Source: Hofstenia miamia
Taxonomy: Eukaryota; Xenacoelomorpha; Acoela
Reading direction: 5' to 3'
DNA: 64,000 bases
NCBI GenBank assembly: GCA_004352715.1
Contig: SCFE01000041.1
Location: 416,748-480,747 of the forward strand
Shown here piece by piece: positions 12,026-24,444 of the stretch. A program made the translations under genes and the position numbers. A model generated the notes under the pieces. That model saw nothing but the letters and a program-made list of their open reading frames with translations, searched no databases and was not told the DNA's origin. Position 1 is the stretch's first letter, and the number at the start of each line of letters is the position of its first letter.

Positions 12026-12056
12026 TCTACATGGTGACCCTGACATGATCCTGAAC
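12026..12056 (+). other. Candidate gypsy-type leader / primer-binding region
   Basis: CTACATGGTGACCCTGACAT matches the familiar leader following many animal gypsy 5' LTRs (TGGTGACCCCGACGTG-type), with CpG sites changed to TpG or CpA. It sits about 0.5 kb before gag-like coding. Based on recall of the motif. Confidence 0.35.
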
Positions 12057-12542
12057 TGTCACCTGATTTTATTAACTTGTTTGTTTTGTTTCTATTTGTG
12101 TTTTATCAGCTGGGATAGTTGTTTCTCCTGACCATGAATTCTATTTTGTCTCTGGACTATTACATGTTGGATTTATTACCAATTACTATCATACCTCTTT
12201 TTGGTGTTGCTACTGTTCTGTTAACTCTTTTTGTTGGTTAGCTGGGAGAGTACCCCCAAATGTCAATTTATTTGAGAAGTGTTATTTTTCTTACTTGTCA
12301 CTAGATTCTAATCACACAGTTGTTTGTTCTCCTTTCTTTGGGCCTCCCCTGTGTAAGCACTGGTATTCTGAATGTTACCCCTTGTACTGTTGGATTGTTC
12401 TTTAATGTGTCTTTACCCAATTCTCCCAGTCAAGTTTTTCCTGTGTATAAGAGACAGGTACTTAACACTCATAATGCTTTGCCTATCCCTGTTTGAACCT
12501 CCAGTGTACCTACACCATGTTTCAATTCACAAAGGTTGGAAA

Positions 12543-13369
12543 TTGAGCATCTAAAGGAATCACTGTCTCAACAAACACCTATGTGAAAGGAAGGTGAAAG
12601 GCATATTGCAGCATTGCAAGCTGAGCTGAACACTCAGCACATTGAATATCAAAGGATGGAAAAGAAGATGTTGGAAGCAATCATGTCATTAGAACTCCAG
12701 ATTAGTGAGCTCATTTCCTCATCTAAGCCCACCAGCCATGAGGACTCCCCCTCTCATATGTCTGCTAAATATGTCACCCATGTGGTATTGGATGAGGTCC
12801 TTGACAATTTTAGTGAAAAGTTTACTAATCAATTTGCTCAAATGCTATCTTCTCAACAAGGATATCAGCCATCTCAACATGAATATCTTACAATGTCCAC
12901 TCCTAATTCCCACTTCATTCTGTACCTCCTTTGTAATTTGTAATCCAACTTTTACACAATCATCAATAATGGATGTGTCTATATTATCCACTGTGGCTAC
13001 GCCACCCATCCTCAAGTGCTATGTCATATTCCAGTTGCTCCTGTTAACAAGACAGTTGTGCCTACTGCTTATGAACATGTTGCTGATGGAAGTCCTAATC
13101 TTGGTATACCTATCATGTCTGTGACACGTGGTTGGCCATGGTTTACCAAGTTGATTCTTCCTCCAGAATCTGGCAGTGGACAAGAATATTTCAGCAAGCA
13201 CTTGGTGCTCCCAAAATTTACTGGTCAAATTGACGAAGTAACCCAATCCATTGACAAGTGGTTTTTGCTATTTGAATTGACAATGAAGCAATATTGTAAG
13301 TCTCAAGAAGCTGCTGTGTCTCAGTTTCCATTGTATTGGCAGTTCAATGCTATTGATGTGGCCATTTGA
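12543..13369 (+). pseudogene. Second Ty3/gypsy-like element: Gag remnant
   Basis: Frame 12614-12943 (109 codons) is Glu/Gln/Leu-rich and coiled-coil-like (HIEYQRMEKKMLEAIMSLEL). Frame 13016-13369 carries LVLPKFTGQIDEVTQSIDKW, the P-x-F-x-G...W-type opening of a gypsy capsid. The two are separated by stops between 12943 and 13016. The next frame downstream is a protease, so the order is gag then pol. Confidence 0.6.
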
Positions 13370-13549
13370 GAACCATCTGTAATGACATGATTCAAATACT
13401 GGCCAATGGGGATGGATTTCTGATTCATGAACCTGAAGAGGTAGATCCAAATAGTAATGAAATATCTGAACCTTTACACTAGCTGGAGTGCTGCCTCCTG
13501 AAAAACAACACAGGATATTCTTGTAACCACCCACATGATGAGGAAAAAC

Positions 13550-13936
13550 GTGATACCTGTGCAAGTTAATTGGAGTTTAGTAAATTCAACAATAGATACC
13601 AGAGCCACATCCTCTATTATTAGCAATGAATGTTGCACAGCTCTGTGCATGAGATGAGAAGACTTGGATTCTTCAGTTATTCATTTAATCAATGTGTTCA
13701 GAAATAAGATCTCTCTTAAAGGAAAAATTTGCAATGTGGAAATGCGAATTGACAAAGAATTGTTTAATGTGGATTTGGTTATGGTAGATACCTCTGATCA
13801 ACCATTACCATACAACATAATCTTAGGAAGGGATTTCCTGGAACATAATACCTGCATTATCAGTTATGGAAATAATGCAATATCCATCAAAACTCACAGC
13901 AATTCCAGAAAAAGAAATCTATTTTCCTCTCACTGA
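13550..13936 (+). pseudogene. Second gypsy-like element: aspartic protease with altered active site
   Basis: The frame reads STIDTRATSSIISNECC at about 13584-13634. This is the retropepsin active-site region, D-T-G-A, with Gly changed to Arg (AGA). A stop occurs at 13654. The frame then continues and ends with YNIILGRDFLEHNTCIISYG (about 13812-13871), the C-terminal protease motif. The Gly-to-Arg change alone would probably inactivate the enzyme. Confidence 0.75.
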
Positions 13937-14450
13937 AACTGTGTACCTTGAGGCAAGACACTGGACAAGAGCTGCGGCATTCACTGATAACAACTATAAT
14001 GGAGACGTCATGGTTTCCAGACAAAAAGGGAAATATCATAAAGGCATTACTCTCTCCCCTGACTTGTGTCATGTCCAGCATGGTAAAACATATATTACAA
14101 TATTAACTAGTTCCAAATTCAATACTTCCAAATTAGAGATAGTGGCAGTACCCATTCAAATCAAGAACCTGAACACAGCATGCTTACCTATGTTTACGGC
14201 CATTCACAATCTGGAAGAGCCGACAAATCCAGTCAAGATTCCTGCTGTTACAAGGGAGTCACATCCCCATCTCACTGAGACAGAATGGATGTCTTTGATA
14301 ACTGTATTAAAGAGCAAGAATTTCTGCCTACATCGACGATATTTTAGTAGTGAGTGACACTTTTACCAAACACTGAAAAAATTGAAACGCACATTAGATC
14401 TGCTGCAAAAGGCTGGACTCAAGGTGAATGGAGTCTTAGTACAATTTATG
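13937..14450 (+). pseudogene. Second gypsy-like element: reverse transcriptase fragment with large internal deletion
   Basis: The protease-RT linker (frame 13866-14357, with HLTETEWMSLITVLKSKN at about 14272) runs straight into YIDDILVVSDTFTKH, whose YIDD is at 14329-14340. After a shift it continues with LDLLQKAGLKVN. Normally some 150-200 residues of fingers and palm separate linker and YIDD, so an internal deletion joins them near 14322-14328. Similarity ends at about 14450. Confidence 0.7.
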
Positions 14451-15166
14451 CAAAATTGATGAATATATGGTTATAATTTTTCTGCTTTGCTTACTATATT
14501 TTTGATTATTTTTAATAAATGTTGAAATTACGTCTATACAAAATATAAAATGTTATACCCAAGTGTTGGCTGTTACATCTATGAATTATTTTCCTCTAAT
14601 ACAGAGTGTTTCATAATTAAAAACATTGTTACAATAATCATGTCAAAGTATATTAACAGAAGCACATATGTCAGCTTGCCTAAAAAATAAAAAATTATTC
14701 AAAAAATTAATTTTAATAAATAGTATTGCTTGAGAACTCGTATTTGAAGTAATTCGTGCTGCATTTCTCTAAATATTTTATGAAATGAAAAAATGCGAAG
14801 ACAAAATTCCATTAGTATATTAAATTAACATATTCAATTTCAATAACAAAAATTAGGAAAGGAAATAGAACTGTATATCATAATCGAACTGAATTAACCA
14901 TAACATAATTGCTATACAACAATAGGCTTCTTCAGATGCATAACACTGTCAATTTTTTTATTTCTTTACAAAATGAAATTTTTCTAAAAAATTAATATAG
15001 TTACTTTCTCCCAAAACTAACTTAAGATTTGATCATGCAAAAATAAATGTTTAAGTCATTCAATTTTTTAAAATTATTCATATACTGAGCTTTGCATTCT
15101 TGGTTCCTCTTACAGTTTTTGTGTAAATATGTGTTATGAATAACTATATTTAATTCAAACATACTC
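14451..15166. other. AT-rich non-coding
   Basis: No open frame or repeat match seen. CpG is present at normal frequency, unlike the stretch to the left. Confidence 0.6.
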
Positions 15167-15169
15167 CAT

Positions 15170-15203
<34 letters not shown>

Positions 15204-15277
15204 NNNNNNNNNNNNNNNNNNNNNNNNNNNNNNNNNNNNNNNNNNNNNNNNNNNNNNNNNNNNNNNNNNNNNNNNNN

Positions 15278-15314
<37 letters not shown>
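15167..15314. repeat. (TA)n microsatellite containing an assembly gap
   Basis: (TA)n on both sides of 74 N (15204-15277). The true length is unknown. Confidence 0.9.
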
Positions 15315-15316
<2 letters not shown>

Positions 15317-15372
15317 AGCTGTAATTAACGTACTATGTAAAAAATTGAACTATTTCAATAAGAAAAAATTTG

Positions 15373-17190
15373 CGATAGAAACCGGGGGAGAGATCCAGAA
15401 TTAAGGTACCTTACCGCTGCTGGTAGAAACGTTGCTGCATATCGCCTATCTTTTAGCATTTCCTTTAAGACCTTTCTTCTTCTTTGGATATTAGAAAGCG
15501 TTATTCTCCCATGCATTGGATGGAATTCGTCTTTAGATATCTTTGTCGAAATATTTGATTTGTAGAAAAATTGATTAAAAGTGGTGTTTATATTGTCAAA
15601 AAATTCCTGCTTGCATATTTTTGATAGTTTGGAGTACAATGTAATGGGTTTTCTCAGGGCTTTTATATTTTTGAGAGTTAATCCGTTCACCCAAACTACA
15701 GAAATATATAAATGAATTGTTTTAATATACATTTTAAAAATTAGCCATTTCTTATGTTGATTTAGAAATTCTAGTATAAATTTCGTGCCAAGAAAGCATT
15801 TATGCGCATTTATATTGTGGTTTCCATGTGATCATTCCTTTTTAGATCTTTTTTTAAAATTACACCCAAATATTTTGTTTGATTAGTTGATGTAAAGGTG
15901 AAATTACCATACGCCATGTGATCTCTGTGTTACTGTGAGCTCAATATAGGTTTCTTTACGTTGTAGTGAGCAAATGTTAGTATTAAGGACTTGTTTTCAT
16001 TAATAATAAGTTTATTTCTTAGAGAAAGTTTGATTACATCTCTCAGATTTTCTTTTGAGTGTGATATGTCAATTTCACATGTTGAGGTGTTAATTGTGCT
16101 TGTTATGCATGTATCCTCTGAATATTTAATGATGTGTGATTTTTTTGGATAACACATACTTTCAGTAAAAATTTCATGTGTAAGGAGTAAAAAAAATACG
16201 CCAGACAGAGCCCCCCCTTGGGGTACTCATAGTGTGAGCGGTAATTTTTGAGTATATTTACTGTTTCCATATTTAATACTTTTATTAAAATTTTTTATAC
16301 ACGTTATAACCCATTTTGCTATCCATTGTGAAAATAAACAAAGTTTGTTCACCATCCTGTTCTGTAAAATAGTATTGTATGCGCTTATATAATCTAAAAA
16401 GGCAACATTTACTATTGTAGTTTCTGCTGAGTTAAGAGACGTAGCTACTTTGTCCACTAGGTACAGCAATGCACCTGTCGTCCCTCTATTTTGCTGATAA
16501 GCAAATTGGTTTGAGCGTAAACTATTGGTTAATTTTTAGTATAGAGCAGAACAATCAAGGAATCTAGACATCTAGCGCAACTGGTGTTATCGTAATTGGA
16601 CTAAAAAGTCGAAAATTAGTTTTATCAGGATCTGTTCTTTTGGGAATTGGTACTACTATTGCAGATTTCCACCTGAAAGTGTTAGAGAATTCAGTTAAAC
16701 ATTTTTGATAAATATATCTAGAAGGTTTGCATAGCTCATCTGCATATATTCTGAAAATGAAGGATGGTAGTTCCCTATTGTCTTGTGATGTGTTTGGTTT
16801 AACCGTTTTAAAGATATCCCTTACAGTTCACTCCATTACAATATGATCATTGTCAATCACATTAATGTCGCATAGATTATCATTTTACTATGATATTTAT
16901 TATAGGAGGTAAATCCTCGATTTAATTTGTTTGCTTCATCCATACTCATTTTAATTGTAGGTGTCTTTGGTTTCATGCGTCTTCCCATTTCTGTATACAG
17001 TTGTTCTGTACTAAGATTTTGAAATTCTTTATAACGGTGTGTTCTTACATATTTGTTTATATTTCTTTGTATTGCATTTAGTTCCATTTTCTTTCCAGCG
17101 TTTATTAATCGTCGTTTCTCCAAAAGCATAGATCTATGCGTCGTTTCATATAAATTCTTTTCCTCGTTTTCTGATTTTTTGTCTAATTTT
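15373..17190 (-). pseudogene. Non-LTR retrotransposon (CR1/Rex1-like) reverse transcriptase, decayed
   Basis: Minus-strand order: a pre-RT segment (17129-16857, ANKLNRGFTSYNKYHSK), then WKSAIVVPIPKRTDPDK and FRLFSPITITPV (about 16660-16580), NQFAYQQNRGTTGALLYLVD with VAFLDYISAYNTI (16500-16380, the first catalytic Asp box), VPQGGALSGV (about 16227-16200), and YSEDT at about 16125 where the Y/F-x-D-D box should be (second Asp replaced). The C-terminal part at 15732-15373 ends in FLPAAVRYLNS, like the usual SFVPxAIRxLNS end of this clade. Stops and shifts occur throughout. The 5' ORF1 and endonuclease are not seen here. Confidence 0.8.
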
Positions 17191-19556
17191 ACACGTGTTT
17201 AATAACTTTACAATATATATATACAATATGTATACATTCATATATAAATATAAGAGGCGCTTTAGATAGGGCTTTTTCAAAAGACCATACAAAGTGACTC
17301 TAGACCTGAAATTGCCATATACAAAGCGACCTTGGCCCCTACATTAAGAGAAAAATTGATAGGGCCAAAATTTATGTTGTATGATGTTTTCAACATTATT
17401 TTCCATCTTACCTGAGGTAAAGGTAAAAAGTACAAAAATTAATTTGTTTAAAATTTTATATTTTTGCGCAAATTTTTGCTAATTTGTCGTTCTTAGTTTA
17501 AGGAATTACTTCCCTTACCATGAAGGTTAATTCTATTAGAAAAATCCATTGCATCATCATTTTATAGAATTATTTATCCATTATAAATATATTCTATACA
17601 ACACGCGACTCTGAGCATTCATGCAGATACAAAACGATTCTGAAAGTGATACAACCGACTCTCTCTATATATAAATAAATAAATATATATATATATATAT
17701 ATATATTACCATTACACATTATAGCAAAGGAGCAAGAAATTTCTCTGATATGACTTCACTATAGCATAATACATAATGTGGATATTTGTAAAATATATTG
17801 AGTACAAGTCAGATGAGAAAGTCACTCAGAGAAACTATTGACTCAAATAATTATTGCAGCCTCAACCACCCTTTGGAAGCGTTACTTAACATTTATTTTA
17901 GCAAAATATTTGACATTTGCATTGTTGCTCGTCTTTTAAAACATTTTTTAAAAACTGTATTAATTTTTTCGTCATTTTTATAATTTTTTTTCTAGTTTTA
18001 CGACTTGCTAGCACTCTTATAGATGCTTTATAACAATTTAATTTATGAAAGTAAGTCAAAAGTAATAAATTTAGAAGAATGAGAATATTGATTAAATTTA
18101 GTAAAAATTCTAAGCACACATTGTCCTAATGGAACTAAACTATCGCTGGGTCATACTTTTTTGACCCAACCTAACTCCACCCAAACCAATTAAAGCAGAA
18201 ATTTACGAAATCTGCTCCAACTCATCCTAACCTAGTCCAATCATTGTAATTTTATGACTTCTTCGAGACACAAGACATTAACTCCAAGTTATAATTAGCT
18301 AAGGCAATTTTTTTTCGGTGCTGTCAGCCTCATTTAATCTATTGAATCTGTAATAATAGAGGTTTTCAAGTAGACACCTAAGGCATTTTATTTCTTGATC
18401 AAAGAATATTAGAAATTTGTCATTTTAATTCATGACGATTTTGGTCCAACTTTAGGAAAAAAATTGTCTTACCCAACCCCACCATTAGCATTCCATAAGC
18501 ATATAGCTCGATCAAACCCTGCTCACAGCTATTATAATGTGTACCAACCCTAGTCAACGCATAAAATGCTTCAACCACTTTCAGCCCCTACTTGAAGTTA
18601 ATTGTGCATGGTGGTCAATATTTTTATATATTATTGGTAGACGTTTTTGCAAGAGAAATATAAAATATCTTCTCTTTAGAGGCCTTAGTAATAGCCTTCG
18701 TGTATGTACATATACATGGGGCTCAGGGGAATAGCATCCATCAACTTCTTTCCTTTCCAAACTTTGGAAGTACGTAAGCTAACGCAAATTTTATTTTGTT
18801 TAAAATTATATAGTTTGCTTAACAAGAGACATCGCGTTAAAAGAAAATAATAAAGTAAGGTCATCTACATATATTTTGAAGCTCAATGACTGTGAGTTTT
18901 GCATCACGAATAGCAAGTAATTAATATTTTCTCTATAAATGTTTCCGTCCACAATTGGCAATTTTGAGAAATCGATTTTTGCGCCAAATTACTGATGCAA
19001 ATATACATTTTCTTAGAAGCATTATAAATCCTTTTGCTTTTTGATGTAGGAGCACGCAACTGGGTTGAAGTTAAATATTAGAATCGGTTTAATGGTTTGG
19101 GAATGGATTAGCTGAAATTTAATAGGAAAACTAATATTAGCTGTTCAAAAAAGTATTAAAATTGTTTGATATATAATGTGACTTGTTGCATTTCGTATTT
19201 TTAGCTAATCAATCTTTAACTTGTTTTTTGCGGTAGTCTGTTATGTTGAGTGCAAGAGTGAACGTCAGCTGAGTATATCTGCACTGGTTGCGGGTGTGGG
19301 TTGGGTAATGTTTTCTTAAATTTTTGCGAGTGTGGGTTAGTAAATAATTTCATTGGCTATAACCAACAAATTAGTATAAGGCAACGTCTCGTAATTAGGA
19401 TGCAAGTTTCATTCATTAAATAACATTCAAATTATATATAAGACAAGGAATTATCAACAATGGCTTTTACATTACGTTGTCTTCTGATGTGAAAACTTAA
19501 GTGACTTAGGATTCAATAGCTCGTTCTTACAATATACAATTCCAGGTGTACACACA
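17191..19556. other. Non-coding, with (TA)n and Pro-codon-like CCCAACC tracts
   Basis: AT-rich. (TA)n at 17683-17705. Around 18140-18200 and 18470-18540 there are repeated CCCAACC/ACCCAA motifs, and at 19285-19320 their complement GGGTTGGGT, as in subterminal repeats of some hAT elements. No terminal repeats with target duplication could be established. Confidence 0.4.
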
Positions 19557-19557
19557 C

Positions 19558-19611
<54 letters not shown>
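19557..19611. repeat. (TA)n microsatellite
   Basis: About 55 bp of TA repeats directly abutting the TGTAGCAT end of the next feature. Confidence 0.9.
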
Positions 19612-19614
<3 letters not shown>

Positions 19615-20283
19615 AGCATTGGTCGTCTGTCCTCTTATTCGAGTTTCAAACATGGACCGTTGGGCGAGAGTTCCTATTTAATTCATTTGCCGCCATTTTG
19701 TTCATTTAAATATTTAAATTTGTGTTAGTGCCATCATGTGACTTATGTCACTGGTACCTGTAAATATTTAATTTTGTTAATACTTAAGGCAAGTTTTTGT
19801 ACGCATTTGCAATAAAACTTTTGGTTTTGCTTAAATCAGTTGCTCATTTGTATTATCTAAGCTTATTCACAACTCGATGTCTAGCTAAATTTGTTTTGTT
19901 ATGAAGAAGAGCCTGGGGTAGGTCTGAGGGACAAAATTTGCATCTCCCTTGCGATTTTATGTCCTGTTCTTCCAGAGAATGTTACTTATGGCATTGCTTA
20001 TCATTCAATTAATTTCAATGGCTGTGATGATTTACTCCAGCTTCGGCCAAGAAGTACTAGTGGGGTTCCTCTAATCATGGTTTTGCTCGTAATTTTTGTC
20101 TCACATGCTCGATGCTATTAGATAGTATTTTTGTGCCATTCGTTAAATTAAATTACTCATACCACCTGGTTATTAGATCTTTAGACTTCCTCTCACACTG
20201 AGCTTACTCACAGTTGTTTATTACACATTATACTGGCGTTGTTATGTGTGCTCTACTACTATAACACTAGTTCAGTCGATGCT

Positions 20284-20286
<3 letters not shown>
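19612..20286 (+). mobile_element. Possible solo LTR (or short TIR element) embedded in (TA)n
   Basis: The 675-bp block starts TGTAGCAT and ends ATGCTACA, an 8-bp inverted TG...CA terminus typical of LTRs, and (TA)n lies on both sides. A polyadenylation-type AATAAA is present at about 19811. No internal coding is recognised. A target duplication cannot be resolved because both flanks are TA repeats. Orientation follows the AATAAA. Confidence 0.4.

Positions 20287-20313
<27 letters not shown>
20287..20313. repeat. (TA)n microsatellite
   Basis: Right-hand TA tract beside the possible solo LTR. Confidence 0.9.
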
Positions 20314-20317
<4 letters not shown>

Positions 20318-23218
20318 CAAAAGTATTATTTATTGAATACTTCATTTGATCAAAAAGATTAACGAATAAATATATTTTAAATTAAAACGTAAGTCCTTTA
20401 CAACTTGATTAATGTAGCGAGGTTGTTTTCATTACAATTACAAATTACCATGTAATTTTTGCTTTTCATTTTGAAGTTTGTTTTAAATGTGTAAACACAT
20501 ACAGTAGAATATAATGCATTGCATGTAGAATGACAAATTCGATGGAATATCAATTTTTTTATTCTGCTACATTTAGAACATGACACTGATATTTTAGTGC
20601 CATGTTAGTATCTTATACAGAAGAAAATGGTACAACACAAGCAGACATTAACTTACCAATTATATTGTAGAAATCCCTAATAGTGTGTATGTAGTACAGC
20701 TGTCTATTGCAATATAAAATGTTTTCTAAGGGACAACTACTTTTTTTGGTAAGGACGCGGTTATTTTGTTTAAATCTGCAGGTGCAATGCTGGTATTATT
20801 TCTTTTGTTGCGGGTGTTGGCATTGGTTGGGTACAGAATTTTTTGAAAATGTGTAAGTGTATTTTGGATTAGATATGAAATAGTTCCAAGTGGGTCTGCG
20901 AGTAACCGGGTCACTGGATCACGTATTTGTTGGCGGCTCAGCCCCGACAATTTTTTGCTCTAGACTAAAGGGTAATACTTAAAAAAACAAATGATTGAAA
21001 TAAATTACACAAAGAGGCTTATCATTTCGTAATCAATGGAATTACACAAATGTCATCTGTTTCAAATTGTTTAATTATTGCAGAAGTTTCTTATGTGGAT
21101 TTTCATTTGCCTGCGCTTTCATCAGTGTTACTTCGAGTTCGAATCTTACTATTTAGGCAATGTATTTGCAAATTCGAATCCTAATTTGAATTAAAATAAA
21201 AATTGGCTTACGTATTAACTTCCATGACAAAAGCATTTACTGTTAAAAAACGACTTTGAAACTTGAAAAATTTTTGCTGTTCAGTCTACGATAGAAGAAA
21301 TCAACTGAAAAATGTGATTTACGTGTTTCACACAAAGTTTCAGCTCCTGAAACTTTCAGTAGCCCACGAGAATTTTCTAGATGCACCACTATACCGAACC
21401 AATATTCGAATTAAAATACAAGATAGATTCTTATTTTGTAATTGGTAAATATTAAATTTATATTAAGTTTTTAAAATTCGTTTTAAATCTAAGTCCAAAT
21501 TTTTGCAGAAAATAATGTTGTTAAATGGTTAAATTTAATAAATATTTCCAAATAAGAGAGAGAATCTTTGACAAAAGAGCATTTTAAAATGCTGATTTCG
21601 ACTTGATAGAAAATATAGAAGATTTTGGAACCATTTCTGTATAATGCAAGGTGATTCATTCGAATGTCAATGAACAACATTGTGATGTGTTGTTCATATC
21701 AAAGTCTATGCAGGTATACTATTAGCAAAACCCTGCAAGGAACGTTCGAAATTTTAAAAACGGGTCATTCAAGTCACCGAGTGATTTATTTTGCCTTTCT
21801 ACGAGATATTGCTGGGTTACCGGTTCAAAGCTTATCCAGGTTACATGGGTCACATTTGATATGGTTGCAACTCTGAGTAGAACTATGACAAATGTGTGAC
21901 GATTGTGGGTTGCTGTACTCCTTTGGTACAGGAACAACAATCTATATATGCTGCTTCTATGCAATTTGGGTTGCCTCTCCGTTGATTAACTGGACTTTAT
22001 AGTGTTATTTTTTTAAAAATATTTTTTGGCTCAGTTTTATCATTTTTGATGAGGTACAGGTATTTATCTGATTTGCACAGACTGCACCGATTAACCCCAA
22101 CCAAATGCTGAAAAATAAGGTGAAATTTCACCTTTCATTGCATAAAAAATATATTGCCTTTTGTGATTTCATAGATCCAGGATATGCTAGTGATTATAGA
22201 GGAATAAATCGCTTCCTTCTATTCTTAAGTAACATTGACTACAATTGCGCATGCACGAAACTAATTCGCCCAGTTTACATTGCTTTAATCAAGGCCTGGC
22301 GATGTGCACTACAAAAAATGTAAGAAACTAGTAGAATATTGTTGCAAATTTTATCCAAGTTTTTAAAATACAAAATCTTCTCATTTGTGTTGCACTACAA
22401 TTATTATATTCACTTCAAAATAAAAATTGTTCGCCAAATATGTTAGAAAGTTTCACAATAAATAAGTACAGTCCTAATTGATTTTTAGAAATACTGTATT
22501 TCCAAAAAAATCTTTAGATCTATATTTATGCTATTGTAGGTCTACATTCTGGATATTCATTGTTGATTTTAAAATGTAGAAAAATGATTGTGTATCATAA
22601 ATGGACTCATTATATTTGAATGTAGTTTTAACAATTATCAAATACGCAAATATTTTAAAAAGCTTAGAGAAGTGTTAAATTCTTTATTTGGTTACTTAAA
22701 GTGACTTGCTACACCAAATTCAAGCATGTGGCGAAGTGTATTTTTGCCTTAGTTTCGTTCACAATACTGTAAATCTCCAGTCATTTTGAAAAAAAAACAA
22801 TATTTGCGTCCCTCCCACACTTTGTTCATACGCAGTGCTCCCCTGGTAATAGGACTAACAGTATATAAAAATTATATGCATGTACATCGATTTAAGGCAA
22901 CGTAGAATTCTTTTGGTTTGAACCATTTACTATGCACATTGGTTATTTGACTTGCTGTAATATATCTGTTTTAGTATCTTGACCAGTTGAATTCTATGGA
23001 GTACTAAAAATATGGTTGGGAGTATGTTTGATCTCCATGTAGCATGAAAAATTTTGGGTCACTCTATTTCTAGTACGCAATTAACCTGATCAATTTCTAA
23101 AAGATTAAGTTTATTTAGAGTCAACGACACAGCTATAAATAGCAAGAAATGTTGATTAATTAGTTATACATTTTTCATATGCACATGTGCATTACTGCAT
23201 ATTATCTATAATGCACAG
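20314..23218. other. Non-coding, no clear gene
   Basis: Short open frames are scattered and lack motifs. Near 21763-21873 the sequence ends in GGTTGCAACTCTG, which read in reverse is CAGAGTTGCAACC, like a hAT terminal repeat; no left end was found. Confidence 0.4.
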
Positions 23219-23733
23219 CTAAATTTTTCAAAATTTCAATTAAATCTTATAACATTGAATTTATTGAGAAACATAACACTTTTCGACAAGACGGTTATTG
23301 GCTTCAACTTAATACAAAAAACAGAGAAAATTTAGTTAAAGGTAAATTTAATTTTTTTAATAGCAAACTTGCATATTTTAGATACCATGAATTTGTTGAT
23401 TATTTTACAAATGTGCACCAAGAAGTGCTTCTTGAAACGACGTTTCATTCATGGATGATTCAAATTCCAGACGGGAATAAACCATTGCTTATAATGATCA
23501 ACTAGACATACGTTTCAACTTTAAACTTCTATTTGGTAAGATTTACATATATATGTCTATACATTTGCAAGATCATATGATTATGTATTCTTAATTGATC
23601 AGCATTTGGAAACCGAAAATATAAGTAATTTTGAAACTATTTTTTAAATATAGAGTACAATTCAGATTTTGATGGATACGATTGTGTTGGAATTGCATTG
23701 CATAAGCCTGTATATGGACCAGATTACACGTAA
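23219..23733 (+). pseudogene. Candidate two-exon gene fragment, unrecognised
   Basis: After an AG at 23217-23218 an open frame runs to TAG at 23503, with protein-like composition (for example TFRQDGYWLQLN and EVLLETTFHSWMIQIPDG). Past the TAG the same frame stays open to a good donor (TTG/GTAAGA, GT at 23536). A second short frame from 23656 to the TAA at 23731 (DFDGYDCVGIALHKPVYG) follows an AG in the same phase. This could be a gene broken by one stop, or a chance frame. No family recognised and no start codon seen. Confidence 0.25.
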
Positions 23734-23784
23734 AACCTCAAGTACATTTATCAGTTCCAGATAATTACCATGCTTAATTAGCTT

Positions 23785-23785
23785 G

Positions 23786-23836
<51 letters not shown>

Positions 23837-23930
23837 TGAATGCCTGCATTTATATATATTTATATATATATATATATATATATACATATATTTGCATATA
23901 TATGTAAATATATTTATATATATATATATA
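23785..23930. repeat. Complex (TA)n / TATATG microsatellite
   Basis: About 145 bp of TA repeats with interspersed CATATA and TAAATA variants. It immediately precedes the first copy of a direct repeat. Confidence 0.9.
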
Positions 23931-24310
23931 GAGGTTACTGCATGGAGGAATGCACAGATCTGACTGCAATACAATTTTCGTTAAATTTAATCAGACTATG
24001 CTTTTCATTTCATATAATATTTCATTGAAAACAGATCCTTATAGTGATGTTTACATTTTGCAGTAATTGAACAGCAAGCCCATATTTGACATGTACATTT
24101 ATTACTTATTTATACATTTATGTTTTTATCATAATTTTGTGATTATGTTTATTTATATAATATGTTGCCTTTCAAAACTAAAAGACGAAATATTTGGGTA
24201 CTTTTCGAAAAAAATGACGAAACATTCTGGTTATTTTTCAAAACAAAATGACAAGACATTTTGGATAATTTTGCTACAAAGAAGCCATAGAAAAAAGTAT
24301 CATTGGTTGC
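23931..24310 (+). repeat. Direct repeat, copy 1 (preceded by (TA)n)
   Basis: Aligns with 24682-25050: GCATGGAGGAATG, then ACAATACAATTTTCGTTAAA, TCAGACTATGCTTTTCATT, and AAAAGAC repeats. Inside is a roughly 35-bp periodic unit of the form TGACGAAACATTYTGGTTAT followed by TTTTCRAAA, present about three times (24180-24285). Orientation is arbitrary. Confidence 0.7.
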
Positions 24311-24444
24311 ACAGCATTGGCGCACAGCATTAGGTGGAATAAAGGTGGAAAATAAAGGTGGAAATTTAATAAAATCTTGTTATTTTTATTTATTTTATTC
24401 TTTGTTAAAATGCAAGAGGTGATCAGTTATTTTTAAATGACCAT

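Larger units (their letters stand above)
950..12999. other. CpG desert
   Basis: Reading by eye, this 12-kb stretch holds only about seven CpG dinucleotides (2909, 3362, 7128, 7381, 7592, 11268, 11666). Chance at its base composition would give some hundreds. CpG is common just before it (1-944) and after it (13000-14400 and onward). The stretch consists mostly of decayed retroelements. The likely cause is loss of methylated CpG by deamination; this is inference. Confidence 0.75.

Noticed and set aside
21110-21165. Possible tRNA-derived SINE from a GTTCGAATC box
   Set aside because: No matching A box, acceptor stem or cloverleaf could be drawn around it.
23774-24028. Ile-Tyr repeat open frames
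   Set aside because: Translations of (TA)n microsatellite.
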